Shown here: positions 1-51,009 of the stretch, piece by piece
How positions within the stretch are numbered: position 1 is the stretch's first letter
How the letters are laid out: the number at the start of each line of letters is the position of its first letter
Origin: Flaccisagitta enflata
Lineage: Eukaryota; Chaetognatha; Sagittoidea; Aphragmophora
Direction of reading: 5' to 3'
Length of the DNA stretch: 64,000 bases
NCBI GenBank assembly: GCA_965153355.1
Contig: OZ231128.1
Coordinates: forward strand, 20,522,001-20,586,000
The notes under the pieces: model-generated
What the model saw: only the letters and a program-made list of their open reading frames with translations
What the model was told of the DNA's origin: nothing
Database searches by the model: none
Translations under genes and position numbers: made by a program

Positions 1-649
1 ATACGCTGAATTGTCAAATTCAGTCATTGCTCATTGTTGCATTGTTCATTGTTGCAGTGTCCATTGTATATTGTGGCACAAATATATCTAATCCAAAGGG
101 CTGATCTGAGGATCAAGAGGGCTAATTTTGAGGGATGAAGAGATTAAGATACATAAATGCCTTCCTCCAGAGTAGGCTGTTTTTGCACAAACCCCACTGT
201 ACCTGTTGCTGCAGCTACCAACTTTCAAGGAGTAAACTCAAATAATGTAGTCAAGATTGTAACCACGTTCGCTTGAGCAGGCTAAAGTAGCCTAAAAATC
301 TGACTGCTCTTCAATGTGTGTGCTCCTATAATTCGACGCTGTAGTCTTGGACTGAGATAGGTAGGAGAAAATGTTTGACTCTCTGTCAGGCTATCTGTCC
401 AGTTCCGCGAAAAACCATAATTTTCGCCTCTTTCTGACAAGAATGCAAGCAAAGACCGCATGGAAAAGCCTCTCTTATTTACGGCTTTGAATATGTAACT
501 CCCGATCCCACACAATCAGTTAGTCAACAGATAATGAGAATAGAAGCAGTTTACTTGTAATATCACTTTGAACTGAGATTTTAACACTGAACTGGCCAAG
601 CGGTAAAGCAAACTCAATTCTGTGCAAGACCGAGGCAGGAGCAGTGATT
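1..649. other. Intergenic, no gene seen
   Basis: AT-rich sequence with a short direct repeat of CATTGTTGCA-type words near positions 25-65. Short open frames here (for example 515-282 minus) show no domain, signal peptide or splice context. Nothing is supported as a gene. Confidence 0.5.
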
Positions 650-833
650 AAACAAGGCCGGATACACGGCCATACCAGTTGCAAACGGGTGGGCAGGGGT
701 GGAAATGCGCGGTTTCACACTTTTTGACTTGTGCACACCGACGGACCGACGGACCGACGGACCGACGGACCGACGGACCGTCGGTTGGACGGACGGACAA
801 AGGCTCTTACAGTTGCGTGTCCGCAACTAAAAA
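650..833 (+). mobile_element. Short Helentron-like (HINE/pearl-type) element
   Basis: Starts with AACAAGGCCGGATACACGG and ends in a hairpin, AGTTGCG-TGTC-CGCAACT, followed by AAAAA. A (GGAC/CGAC)n tetranucleotide tract lies just before the hairpin. The same 5' word, internal GGGTGGGCAGGGG box, tetranucleotide tract and 3' hairpin recur more than twenty times in this window. No protein is encoded. The family call (Helentron-associated, DINE-1/pearl-like) is by structural analogy. Confidence 0.75.
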
Positions 834-1951
834 CGGACTGTAAACAATGGAATAGCCAAGTTTAAGCGACCTAGCTGTAATTAAGAGGAAAATCGATGTA
901 ACTAAATTCTTTGTTGTGCCTGGATGTTTGGGTTCCACAATAATTAGCGAATCCACACTAGCGACTTCCACACTAGCCAGATAATGCTAGCCAGCCCCAT
1001 ACTAGTAAAACCCATACACTAGCCATGGCAACAATTAGCGAATGTACTTTATTACTAAAAACAAGCGCGAGTTGAGATGATGATGATGATGATGATGCTC
1101 GGCTGCTTTGTAGCACTCTGCTAGTTCCTTTCAGTTGAGCGTAAAATGATTGATTTTATCGGAAAATAAGGTCATATCTATAAAAGCAGTATCTGTTACG
1201 GAAAAGACATTAAGAGAACTTTTTCACCGAAGAATGAAAAAACAAAGTGCAAGTGATGATAAGCCAAAGTGTATGTCACCCCACACCAAAATTGCGTATT
1301 AGCATAACAAGCAGGATATTATTGCGCAACACTAAAATACCCCCTTGTTTGGTAGTCAAGCAACGCTAGAGCGCACCCGGTATTAATGCATTACCGCCTA
1401 CAAGGCCTACAAATTGCAGTCTCTATTTTGGCGACGAGACAGCTTCACTAAAAGGCATAATCTTGCCCAGTCCTTTGAAATGCGCTATAGCGAAGCCTAA
1501 CAGCAATATACCAGTGGTTTTATGGAAAATTGCCTTTGAAGGTTTACAAATCAGATAGGGACACCTCGTCAAAAGTTCTAAGCACAGTGCCTGTACACTA
1601 ATTATTGCAACAACTTCTTGAGATTGTCAAATTCAAATTTAAAAGAATTAAAAAGTTTGTTTTTCACCGATAATCAGCACCCAAAATGCTTCGTTTAGTT
1701 CATGGATATCATCCCAATCATTTAAAGCAAAGTTGAGACGACTCTGTATGTCATACATGATCCGCGCGAAACTCAGTACGAAAAGTTACATAGTCAGGAC
1801 GCATCATTACACACAATTGGGTTTAAAATCTAAACTACCTGACATCCAATGCTAATATTTGACACAAACATATGCCAGAAGATACTTTTTCAATTATCAA
1901 GCTGTCATCTTTTGTCCCATTTGATGAAAAATCATACTGTATAGAAATGCA
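834..1951. other. Intergenic / 3' flank of the Roc-COR gene, no gene seen
   Basis: Contains a (GAT)n run at about 1077-1098, short CTAGCCA-type direct repeats at 950-1030, and otherwise plain AT-rich sequence. On the minus strand this is downstream of the LRR-Roc-COR stop codon. AATAAT overlaps the stop; the nearest exact AATAAA I saw on that strand is about 900 bp downstream (1051-1046), so the transcript end is uncertain. Confidence 0.4.
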
Positions 1952-19626
<17,675 letters not shown>

Positions 19627-19818
19627 TTTATCGTTTTCGGTAGTACTTTGTGATCATGAGTCTTGCATTTGTGGCGTTTTATGCATCTATGGCAAGTGCA
19701 AAGACAAACATAAAAGATTAGACAATAGATTAGCGACTGAGGATAGACGCTATCGCTCTCTCCTCTCTCTTTCTTTCTCTCTCTTCATCTTCTTCTTCTC
19801 TCCCTTCTCTCTTTCGGG

Positions 19819-19825
19819 TATATAA
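19819..19825. promoter_or_regulatory. TATA-like box between the two divergent genes
   Basis: TATATAAG on the plus strand (reads CTTATATA on the minus), 193 bp upstream of the receptor ATG. The plus-strand match to the TATA consensus is the better one, which would fire toward the VWF-like gene; the minus reading would serve the receptor. No transcript evidence. Confidence 0.35.
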
Positions 19826-19849
19826 GCAGCGCAGTTCGGATTCTCGGCC

Positions 19850-20175
19850 CAGAAAAACAGATTTCCTTTCGCTTTTCTTGCTTTCTCGTTCTTCTTTTCA
19901 TATGAATACATGTTATTCGCATTTACCCACTGTTCTTCTTTAGGCGGCCATTTTCACATCAAACGACCTCATCTTAGACTCCGTAAAATGCGAAACCCCT
20001 CCAACGCTCAAAATGGCTCATATTTGCCACAATGATGCTATGAGAACTTTTCTTGATTTTCAATCCTGAATAAATTCAACATAGCATCTCTAAGCAACTG
20101 TGAATATTTTGCGTGTCAAGATAAGAGATTGAATTTGTTAATGGTTTGAATTAACATTCTCAATTCAATTAAGGT
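19850..20175. other. Putative divergent promoter region, no coding exon recognised
   Basis: Between the TATA-like box and the first transposon. Short plus-strand frames start at ATG codons near 19902-19910 but have no signal peptide or matching donor. The 5' exons of the plus-strand gene should lie between here and 25.0 kb but were not identified. Confidence 0.35.
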
Positions 20176-20454
20176 TTTAAGTCGCGTGCTACGCTCCGCT
20201 TTGCCCATTGGTTGGTTAGTCGGTTGGTCAGTTGGTCGGTTGGTTGGTTGGTAACGCATTCATTAAAAACATCAAAATCAACTATTTTTTCAACAGAAAA
20301 AAGGTTCTAACCCAGTGAGAGGAGCATACATTATGTAATTCATTCAATAAATCATTTATTCATTCACAAATGACATTCATTGATAAAAAAACATTCATTC
20401 ATAAAAAACACTTATTCAAAGAGGACGCATCGTTGGCCTACTTGGCCTTGTTTA
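20176..20454 (-). mobile_element. HINE-like element
   Basis: Minus-strand 5' end AAACAAGGCCAAGTAGGCCA followed by ACGATGCGTCC. At the other end, GCGGAGCGTAGCACGCGACTTAAA with a (ACCAACCGACC)n tract. Mixed subtype: one end is of the GATGCG class and the other of the GTCGCG class. Confidence 0.55.
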
Positions 20455-20464
20455 TTCTTTTTGG

Positions 20465-20733
20465 TCATTGGCCTCACTGATCCTGTCCAAATGCTCTAGT
20501 GATCTCAAATATGGTCCCTGCCCATCCACATGCAACTGGGGCAGCCGTGTATCCAGCCTTGTTACTTTTAGTCGCAATGAGTACCGCTGACCATCAGACG
20601 CTTTTGCATCTATTCTTAGTCGCGTGCTGCCCGTTTTTGGCCTCAATACTCCTGCCCAAATGATGGATTGACCTCAATTATGACCCTTGCCCACCCGCAC
20701 GCGACTGGGGTAGCCGTGTATCCGGCCTTGTTT
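20465..20733 (-). mobile_element. Two adjacent truncated HINE-like elements
   Basis: Two head-to-tail 5' ends (CAAGGCTGGATACACGGCTG near 20560; CAAGGCCGGATACACGGCTA near 20730) with the GGGTGGGCAAGGG box; the 3' hairpin of the inner one is at about 20618 (AGTCGCGTGC). Partly degraded. Confidence 0.55.
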
Positions 20734-21330
20734 CTTTAATATTGCGGAAAATAAACGACGTTTTATTAAATAATCTTCAAAAAAAAAATTCCCGTGACAA
20801 AAGGTTGAGGATTTTTTTTTCTTTTACGTTTCCGTTAAGGAGTCGAGTGGAGTGGAAATTTTAAAGCGGTAACTGGGCAGCGTAGAAGCAGCATCAGCGC
20901 TCGCGTCAATTAAAAGTTTGCGGATGATTCAGAAGTCATCCGCATCAGCCGCAGCTTAAGAGCAGAGGTGGAGGGAATGACAGGTTCTCCGACCCCGTTA
21001 CAGTCAGGGGCGTATCTGAGCTTCCCATCTAGCCACATTTATAAGTCTACCTCGGTTTTTGACAAGACTGACATTTTTAAAGGAATTATTAGGAAATTAA
21101 CAACTTGAGCCATGAGGAATGTTCTTCCTTAATTCATTCAAGTCCAAATAAGACTAGAGTGGTTTCAAACTCAAACTAGTCCAAAATTCAGTCAAGACTG
21201 GTTTCCCCTGCCCACCTTTCTGAGCTGAGACTATTAGAGTTGACCAAGTTATATTGGTAATTGAAAATTTACCTTAGATCGTAACTGAATAGAGTTTATC
21301 TGACACATTCAACCAACTACAGACATAGAT

Positions 21331-21530
21331 TTCTAGTCGCAAACTTGCGACTCTGTAAGAAGCTAAGTTGGTCCATCCATTGCCTATTGGTCCATGACTG
21401 CTCAAGATAGCCGCAAATGTCAGTGTGTGTGTTAAGGTGTGGGTTTGGTTGAGAGGGTGTTGGGAGTGGAGGGTTGAATGCCCCTGCCAACCGGTACGCG
21501 ACAATATTGTTAACCCGCGTTACTTATTCT
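21331..21530 (-). mobile_element. HINE-like element, CAATATTGTCGCG subtype
   Basis: Minus strand: AACGCGGGTTAACAATATTG followed by TCGCGTACCGGTTGGCAGGGG, ending GAGTCGCAAGTTTGCGACTAGAA (hairpin AGTCGCAA/TTGCGACT). Same subtype as 32364-32585 and 53095-53285. Confidence 0.6.
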
Positions 21531-21615
21531 CCCATTAGTCACTTTTTGTCTTTTTGGACCTTTTGATTTTAATTTCTTTTCAACCAATCACGATTCAAGA
21601 CCAAATGAAATTCAG

Positions 21616-21696
21616 CATTCAAAATTTGAGACCGAGTTTTTTGACATTCCGGGAGGTGGTGGACGTGGGGTCACGTACACCTATGGTTACAAAGGA
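21616..21696 (+). CDS. Candidate small exon upstream of the VWF-like gene (weak)
   Basis: AAATTCAG|CAT to AAAGGA|GTGAGTA gives 27 in-frame codons, phase 0 to 0, which would splice in frame to the C8 exon at 25034. Product HSKFETEFFDIPGGGGRGVT followed by YTYGYKG, Gly-rich, no cysteine. It does not look like the end of a VWD domain, so this may be chance. Confidence 0.25.
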
Positions 21697-21714
21697 GTGA
21701 GTAAACTGGTATGA

Positions 21715-21862
<148 letters not shown>

Positions 21863-22047
21863 AGACAGACGGAGCGAACGAGAGATTAAGGAAGTGACAA
21901 AGACAAAGAGACAGAGACAAAGAGAGAAAGGTTCAAATAAAGGCAAAGAGAGACAAAGACAAAGAGAGAGAAATGAGTGGGCGATCTTCATTAGTGGATG
22001 ACTGGTTATTTTCTGATGGACTTCCCAAAAGTTATGTCACATTCAAG

Positions 22048-22327
22048 CAGGGGTGTATATTCTTGAGTCGCTTTTGATTTTATTCCCCCCTGCCTTTGAT
22101 TTTCTTTCCCGCGACGCGTCGTGTCACATTTTCATATCCATGATTTTTCTTCCCATATATCAATAAGGTATGTGGTTAAAGTCTAAATAGTGTTAAATTG
22201 TGTTTTACTAATTGATTTAGTACTTGGTACCTTAAGATTATATTTTCCCCATTCCTTTTTCTCTTTTTCCCTCTTTGATTTCCTTCCCCATCTCCAGACC
22301 CTTTGAACTCAAGAATATACAGGCCTG
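22048..22327 (+). mobile_element. hAT-type MITE, 280 bp, with 8-bp target-site duplication
   Basis: Terminal inverted repeats CAGGGGTGTATATTCTTGAG and CTCAAGAATATACAGGCCTG (21 bp, two mismatches). Identical 8-bp flanks CATTCAAG lie on both sides (22040-22047 and 22328-22335). 8-bp duplications and CAGGG-type ends are hAT hallmarks. No transposase; the interior is T-rich. Confidence 0.85.
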
Positions 22328-22599
22328 CATTCAAGTTGGGGAAAATAGATGAGGACAGTGAGCCTCCAGGCTGACTATGCAGATTTTCTCCTTGATCAAC
22401 CCTTCAGAGGAAAAGTATACTAACTGCACCTCAAGAAGAGGGTGGAATTTTACCGAGAAGAAAGAAGAGAGAGAGAGAGAGAGAGAGGGTCCCAATCTCT
22501 TAAAGGGTGGGAAACTGGCACGTTTTGAAAGCGTGAAAATTCTGCCTCTGAGGTCAGTTCTAATGTAGAACAGACTACAGAATGGGTACCACGTCTGAT

Positions 22600-24720
22600 T
22601 TTTTAGTGTACCCATTTCAAAAACGCGTTTTTTTGCCCAAAAAACACTTTGAAATGGCGCTGACGCCAAACCAATTGATGGATGACTATAAAATTTTAGG
22701 CGAAGAAAAATATGACTTTTTTCTACTTGCATGTAAAATTTCAGCAAAATCGGTTCAGTAGAAGCGAAGATATTGCCATTTAAAGTTTAGGCCTATTTTC
22801 AAGAAAAGGGCTATGTTTCAATTTTGGGGTAAAATTGTGTTTTTTTGAGCTGGAAGTCTGAAATTGGTTTCACTTGCATATATTACCCTAATTTACTCTA
22901 AAAACAAAAAAATTTGAAAAAATCCCATGTTTTTTCCATTTTATGGCAAAAAAAACACAAAATTGGGTCTCAAAATTTTGGCCTGATTTTCAAAAAGGGC
23001 TAGTGCAAGGAAAATATTAAAATCATTGGCGCCCACTCAGGGAATCTATTGTCATAAAGTGTACCAACTTATTCCCAAACTTTCAGAGGGGTACATTAAC
23101 CCAAAAAGACAAAATTTAATTTCAAAGATTTAAAAAATGCGACCCAAAATTTTGCATTATTGGACCCCCAGGGACATTTGGTAACGCTACGGCCAAACGC
23201 TTTGAGCGATTTGCCTAAAACTTTGCATGCAAGTCCCAATATGTTAGGGGCATATCTGTGCCAAATTTCAGCTGTTGAATCAAATGACAAAATTGATTTT
23301 TTTGCTTGAAAAGCCATAAAAAAGGACCAAAATGGCAAAATTTTGGTTTTTTAGCCATAAAACGCTCAAATTTTATGTCACGTGTCTGAAATTTTGCACA
23401 GGGACTCCCTTTAGTATTGCCCATAAGAGGCAAAAAAAGAGTTGACCAAGTTCTCAGTCAATTTGGGTGAAATGGGCAAAAGTTTAAAAAATCATTTTTC
23501 AAAAATTTGCAAAAATCATAAAACATGGCTATTTCTTGGAAAAAAATTTAAAAAAAATCCAAACACTATTGGGAACAAATCAACATACTTGTATGTCAAA
23601 TTTTATGGCACTCCTCAAACTGAAAGACATGAAAAATACCTTAAAAATCTTGAAAAATAGGTCAAAAAATTCTTCGTTTTTGGGTACCTGGGTACATTTC
23701 ATACAGCTATGGCCAAACGCTTTAACCCATCTGCACAAAATTTTGCACACTAATTCTCAACTACTAAGAGAGTCTCCATGCCAAATTTCAGCCTCCAACT
23801 CAAATTTTAAATACAAATTTTAAGCTATATTTTCCTCAAAAAGAACAAAAAAATGCAAATTTAAAGCGTTTTTTGGCCGTAAAACACTCAATTTTTGGGC
23901 TACATGCCTGAAATTTTGTCTGTAAGTCTACCAGCAATGGGAAATTACCCATGCCAAATATCAACCTAGTGCTCAAATTCTAGGTGTGTTTTCTTTACAA
24001 AAAATTCCATAGAATAGCTTAAAAATACAAAATTATGGCTTCTTTAAGCCGTAAATCACTCAATTTTTAAACAAAATGCCTAAAATTTTGCATGCAAGTA
24101 CCCTAGTGTAAAAAAAATATACAAGCAAAATTTCAACTTCCTTTTAGGATTCTAAGTGTGACTTTTATGCCAAAAAATCTCAAAAATAGCCCAAAAAAGT
24201 AAATTTTTAGCATTTTTTGGCTTGAAAAAGCATATTACTGAGGCTACATGGATGAAATCTTATCTGTAAGTCTACCAGTAAATTATCCATGCCAAATATC
24301 AACCTAGTGCTCATATTCTAGTGTGTTTTTTACAAAAAAATCTATAAAATGGCTTAAGAATACAAAATTATGGCTTTTTTAGGCTGTAAGTCACTCAATT
24401 TCTGGATTAAGCACCCAAAATTTTGCATGCAAGTACCCAAGTGTAAACAAAATTTACATGCAAAATTTCTTGCCAGGAAACTGTGAGTGTGACTCTTTTA
24501 CCAAAAAATCTCAAAAATAGCCCTAAAAAATAAGTTTTAGCGTTTTTTAGGGGGGGGGGTTTAAAGAGCTTATTATTGAGGCTACATGGGTAAAACTTGC
24601 TCACAAAGTCATTAGCGATGGGAAAAGTTTCCTGGGAAATTTCAGCCTGCAGTTCAATTTTCCAGTATCAGCCCTGAATAGCTCAAATATCTGGCTATCC
24701 TCCTGAAATCTTACGTACAA
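22600..24720 (+). repeat. Diverged tandem repeat array, period about 340 bp
   Basis: Recurrent words: AAAATTTTGCATGCAAGTACCC, TGCCAAATTTCAGC, CTGTAAGTCTACCAG, CATGCCAAATATCAACCTAG, AAAAATCTCAAAAATAGCCC. Spacings: the CTGTAAGTCTACCAG word recurs after 344 bp (23921, 24265), GCATGCAAGTACCC after about 335 bp (24091, 24426). The earlier part (22600-23800) is more diverged. All frames are broken; it is not a gene now. Confidence 0.65.
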
Positions 24721-24748
24721 GTTCTCAAGTTATGGGAAAATATCCATG

Positions 24749-24929
<181 letters not shown>

Positions 24930-25033
24930 GTTGTGCGTGTGTGTGTCGTTGTGCGTGTGCGTGTGTGTGTGAAACCCCTCATAAAGCTTCCATCGAATCT
25001 TCCCCCAACGGCCTCATTTACTTTCTCCCACAG

Positions 25034-46836
<21,803 letters not shown>

Positions 46837-47058
46837 ACTCGCGCACTCGTCTTAACAGAAACTGAAACTACATCCGCGGCCATCGGCAATACATACCGAA
46901 ACATTTGAATTATATATGTAAAATAATACATGTCACTGTCCTTATATTTCACATGTCAATATATGATGTACATCCAAAAGTTATTATTTGAAGTAAAAGT
47001 AAACTAAGTCCAAGTTCTCTTTTCCATCTAGGTATCCTTTAAATGTCATTTTGTACAA

Positions 47059-47064
47059 AATAAA
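47059..47064 (+). promoter_or_regulatory. Poly(A) signal of the VWF-like gene
   Basis: AATAAA 223 bp past the stop codon (TACAAAATAAATGTAATG). No earlier exact AATAAA was seen in the 3' UTR. Confidence 0.65.
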
Positions 47065-47089
47065 TGTAATGATAAATCACCGTATGAAT

Positions 47090-47300
47090 TGTAATGTGTT
47101 AATCGCCAAGCCCCGCCCAAGGATTTGTAGCTAAAGCCCCACTACGCCCGCCTTATTGAGCCAATACTTTGACATAACAACTGTTTTCTACAGTTGCGAT
47201 TTGACTAATAGTTGCGATGAGCGTCAGCACCTTGATGATAATAGCCTAGGAGCGGAGAAAAAATGTACGCCCCTCAAAGGAAAAACTTGCAGCCCGGGCT
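47090..47300 (+). repeat. Interspersed repeat, inverted relative to 55222-55590
   Basis: CACCGTATGAATTG, GCCAAGCCCCGCCC, AAAGCCCCACTACGCCCGCC, GATGATAATAGCCTAGGAGC, GGAGAAAAAATGTACGCCC. The longer copy at 55.2-55.6 kb carries the same words on the other strand (GGGCGGGCGTGGTGGGGCTT, GGCGTACTTTTTTTCTCCGC, ATTTCATACGGTG). Confidence 0.65.
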
Positions 47301-47451
47301 TTAGCCTTCTACTCTTTTTATGTGTATGAGCAGTTTCTAAATTGTCTCACTTTCCAATCGAACTACTGAGTCAGTGTTAAATGAAACTTTTTTTGGTATT
47401 ACGCGTGAATCAGAGAGACAGACATGCCGAGCCTTATGTTGTTAGTGTAAT

Positions 47452-47453
<2 letters not shown>

Positions 47454-47523
<70 letters not shown>
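47454..47523. repeat. (CT)n microsatellite
   Basis: About 70 bp of pure CT. Confidence 0.95.
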
Positions 47524-47526
<3 letters not shown>

Positions 47527-47726
47527 CGAAACCTGACATTCCTACCCTCGCACGTGAAATAGAATGTTAAACTGGATTCATAGATTTATTTCGACAGCAA
47601 TAAAACAGTGAGTTAAGTTGCATTGGAGGACAGTTGGTAAAGTCAGTAATATGGAAAGTGGAACAATATCCCTCACTATACCCAAACTGAATCTTTTTTT
47701 GTCCAACAGAGTCCTCTTTATCCATA

Positions 47727-47868
47727 AACAAGGCCGGACATACAGCTGCCGAAGTTGCGTGCAGGTGGGCAGGGGCCATACTTGAAGTCACTAGGAGCAG
47801 TGAGGTCAAAGAAATAAAATCATAAAAAAAAAAATAATAAAATGGGGACCGACCAACCAACGGTAGCC
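47727..47868 (+). mobile_element. HINE-like element, 3' truncated
   Basis: AAACAAGGCCGGACATACAG, GTTGCGTGCAGGTGGGCAGGGG, CTAGGAGCAGTGAGGTCAAA, GACCGACCAACCAACGG, then unrelated sequence; no terminal hairpin. Confidence 0.6.
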
Positions 47869-48264
47869 AGGGGAAGTGGAAATTTCAAAATTGTAAAAAA
47901 TGTCTTCCTTCTGTCAATGGGTACTTGTATACATTTAGTAAAAATATTTACCATGATTTTAGCCCAAATACTGATTGTCGAGAGGCGCAAACAGCCCCGA
48001 ACTCATCCCTAATCTACCAGAAATTATTTGTCAATAAATTTAATTCATTCAAAAAATCATAGGTCCATCCTTTTTTGATGGAATTTGGAAAAATTGGTGA
48101 CCAAATTGTAGAGTTTTTTTACGGGGCATCCGGTACTTTTTGGCGCGACTAAATCGGCGCAGCCGTTCAGAAGTAATGGTCACTCAAAGTTGGAAAAAAG
48201 GAGAAAAAAAAATCACATCAGGAAATATTTCAATTTTTACCTTATAGTTTCATCTTCAAAGCAT
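47869..48264. other. Intergenic, no gene seen
   Basis: AT-rich spacer between two short elements; no domain or splice-supported frame. Confidence 0.4.
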
Positions 48265-48432
48265 TTTATTCGCGGACACACGACTCTACACCTTGCCGTG
48301 TCGGTCGGTAGGTCGGTAGATCGGCCCGTTATTCCGTTCGTCTGTCACATTTTTGAATTCCGAGCGGTTTTCGCATTACTGCTCCTGCCCAACCGTCCGC
48401 GACTGGATTACCGTGTATCCGGCCTTGTTTTC
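48265..48432 (-). mobile_element. HINE-like element
   Basis: Minus: AAAACAAGGCCGGATACACG, GTCGCGGACGGTTGGGCAGGAG, (CCGACCGAC)n, GTAGAGTCGTGTGTCCGCGAATAAA. Confidence 0.7.
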
Positions 48433-48594
48433 ATTTGTTCTACCTAGTCTAGTTCTGAGGGCTGTGCTTAGTGCTCATCTGGCAGCCTGGTCAGGTTTTT
48501 TGAGCAAAAAATGATCTTTGAGTGGTAAAAAAAAAAAACAACCAAAATGGGCACTCATAAAAAAAAAGTTTTGCTTATGATTTTTTTTCCTTGA

Positions 48595-48965
48595 ATCTGC
48601 CCTCTCAGGTCTGAAATTTGCCAAATCCCTGCTTCCACAGATTCAAGGCCTGAGAGGGCAGATTTCTGGCTTGAGAGGGCAGATTTTAGGCTTGAGAGGG
48701 CAGATTTCAGGCCTGAAAGGGCAGATTTCAGGCCTGAAAGGGCAGCTTTCAGTCCTGCGCGGGCCGGGAGGGGGTGGATGAACGGATAGACGGACGGACG
48801 GACGGATGAACGAACAAGACTGAACGAACGAACGGGCTTGAGAGGGCAGATTTCAGGCCTGAAAGGGCAGATTTCAGGCCTGAAAGGGCAGCTTTCAGTC
48901 CTGCGCGGGCCGGGAGGGGGTGGATGAACGGATAGACGGACGGACGAACGAACGAACGAACAAGA
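48595..48965 (+). repeat. Minisatellite with a duplicated 130-bp segment
   Basis: Units of GGGCAGATTTCAGGCCTGAA type (20 bp), as in the foldback interiors. A segment from CTTGAGAGGGCAGATTT through GCGCGGGCCGGGAGGGGGTG and GATGAACGGATAGACGGACG to AACAAGACTGAA occurs twice in tandem (about 48690-48835 and 48838-48968). Confidence 0.75.
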
Positions 48966-50660
48966 CTGAATGCATGATTTTCGGTTCTAAACGTAAAATC
49001 AAGTCTATTGGAGATTTTCGTATTAATTGTGGTAATACTGTTGTTGAAAGGGTCGATACGGTAAAATATCTTGGTTTTTTACTCGACGAACAACTTAGCG
49101 GAGTCACACATGTCAGTACTAGTACATAACAGCGAAATTGCCGTAAAACCAGTGCAGGCTTCTAGAGGCGCTTACTGTGAACTGATCGGAGGAGGGGAAT
49201 CGACCGAGCGACTTTAAAAACTTTTTTTTTATTATTGCCAAGACAGAAGAGCGGAACGAAAGTCAACCGCTAGCTCCAAGCTACATTAACTAAACTTCAT
49301 AGAACTGGAAAGATTATGATAGGTAGCTTGATATTTCCCAACAAAAGCGGCTATCCTTCTAAATAAGTTCGTCTTTAACTATTTCTTATGCGATTACGGC
49401 AAAAGTAATTACCTGATCGCCATACAACTTACCCAGGATTTGTCCAGGTGTTGGATGATTGTTCATGCAAAATTTCAGAAAATTTCATAAACAATTTTTT
49501 TAGCTAGGCTAATTTGAAATTTTTGGGTGGGTAGGCAGGTTTGGGTGGTTGCACTATTTGAAATTTCCTGAAACTTCACATATCAATACACAAGGTCATA
49601 TGATGTTACCATAAAAAAATTCAAGTCAATCGATCAATCTGCTCATGAGATATCAGCTTGCCAAGTTTGGGTAAAAAAGGTCACGACAATTTTTAAGGAA
49701 AAAAGTCATGATCATGGTTCGTTCTCAGACTCAGCGTGTTTCACGCTTGAGCACTCATGAAATCATGAACTGTTCTTTCTTTTGATCACTACATCTAAAA
49801 TATTAAGAGTATTGGAAAAATAAGAAAAACAGGGGAAAGATAAAATGGTAGGCTTTCTAAAGATGTAAAATTTTATAGTAATATCTTTAAGAATATAGCA
49901 ACGCGGTTACTCCCTTCGGACCAGTTAAATCGGTTTATATTTAGCTATGGTAGAAGAGTGATTCTTACTAGATTAACCTGACCGATTCAGTTTCAAATGA
50001 AGAATTCACTCAATGACGGTAACACACTTTAGCAACCGGGTTTGTTTTGATCCTGGGCCAGGAAAACAATTATCATTCGACTGAGATGATAAAGCGGATA
50101 TCCTCTAGATTGGCATTTTTATATCGAAATGGTCACTTAATGAACTTTGATGTTCGGAAGATGCTGTGTTCTGCCTTGGTACAACCCTATTTCGATTATT
50201 GTTGCTCGTCATGGTATACAAGTTCGACGGCAGAATGCAAAAAGAAGTTGGACGTTCTTCAACGCAAGATTATTAGATTTATTCTTGGTCTTGATTTCCG
50301 TGCTCACGTTGATTGTAGTCATTTAAAACGCTTGGGATGGCTTTCTGTTGCAGATCGGGTCAGGTATTTTAAACTACTACATGTTTTCCGTATAAGATTG
50401 AAAACGGCCCCAGCGTACATGATGGAAAATTTCAAGTCTGTTGATGATGTGCATAGCTATGGTACACGCGGTAGTGGCACTGATTTTTACGTTCCTAAAA
50501 TTGGTAACTCTGAAATATTAAAAAGAAGCTTCTTCTTTAGCAGTATTCAAGCCTGGAATGCACTACCGAACGAGATTAAAGTCTTGCAAAATGAAAAGTC
50601 TTTCAAAGCCAAGTTGAAGGATTATCTGTCGGCGGCTTACTAGTCTATTTGCTTATCATT
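48965..50660 (+). pseudogene. Broken non-LTR retrotransposon (reverse transcriptase C-terminal part)
   Basis: Two fragments of one reverse transcriptase. 48965-49116 reads TECMIFGSKRKIKSIGDFRI ... VDTVKYLGFLLDEQLSGVTH, the thumb-type KYLGF-LD-LS block of CR1/Jockey/RTE-like LINEs. 50077-50643 reads STEMIKRISSRLAFLYRNGH, ALVQPYFDYCCSSWY, KKLDVLQRKIIRFILGLD, FSSIQAWNALPNEIK ... KDYLSAAY and stops. About 960 bp of unrelated sequence separates them. The catalytic FADD region and the endonuclease are absent, so it is 5'-truncated and dead. Confidence 0.8.
49117..50076. other. 960-bp insertion inside the retrotransposon remnant
   Basis: No open frame and no clear terminal repeats. Contains TGCAAAATTTCAGAAAATTT and GAAATTTCCTGAAACTTCAC words similar to the 22.6-24.7 kb array. 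Confidence 0.45.
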
Positions 50661-50854
50661 GTTACGGCTTGTCTTCAAGTTTTTATTCAAGTTTTTATCC
50701 TTTTAGAAAACAGTTTACGATTATCATACTATTTTAGTCGCGGACCCCAATGGAAATAAGTTATTACACTTTTTGGGCTATCCGCAGATATGGCTCTTTT
50801 ATGTACTCGATGATCTTGTACTGTCCTATCTGAAACACATTACATTACATTACA

Positions 50855-51002
50855 AACGGAAGTCCCCTGTGTTCTACATGACTTTGTCCCCTTGGGGACC
50901 GCTGCCCTGCTTTCTCTCACTCCATCTCCAATTCACAATTATGTACGCAGGGCAACGGGTGTCACTGTCCACATTTGGCCTTGGACGACCAGTTACTCTT
51001 TT
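50855..51002 (+). mobile_element. Foldback-family right end
   Basis: CCCCTGTGTTCTACATGACT, CCCTTGGGGACCGCTGCCCTGCT, GGCAACGGGTGTCACTGTCC, TGGACGACCAGTTA: the right arm and 3' tail only. Confidence 0.6.
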
Positions 51003-51009
51003 GTCTATT

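Noticed and set aside
282-515. 77-residue minus frame near the window start
   Set aside because: No signal, domain, splice context or neighbour support.
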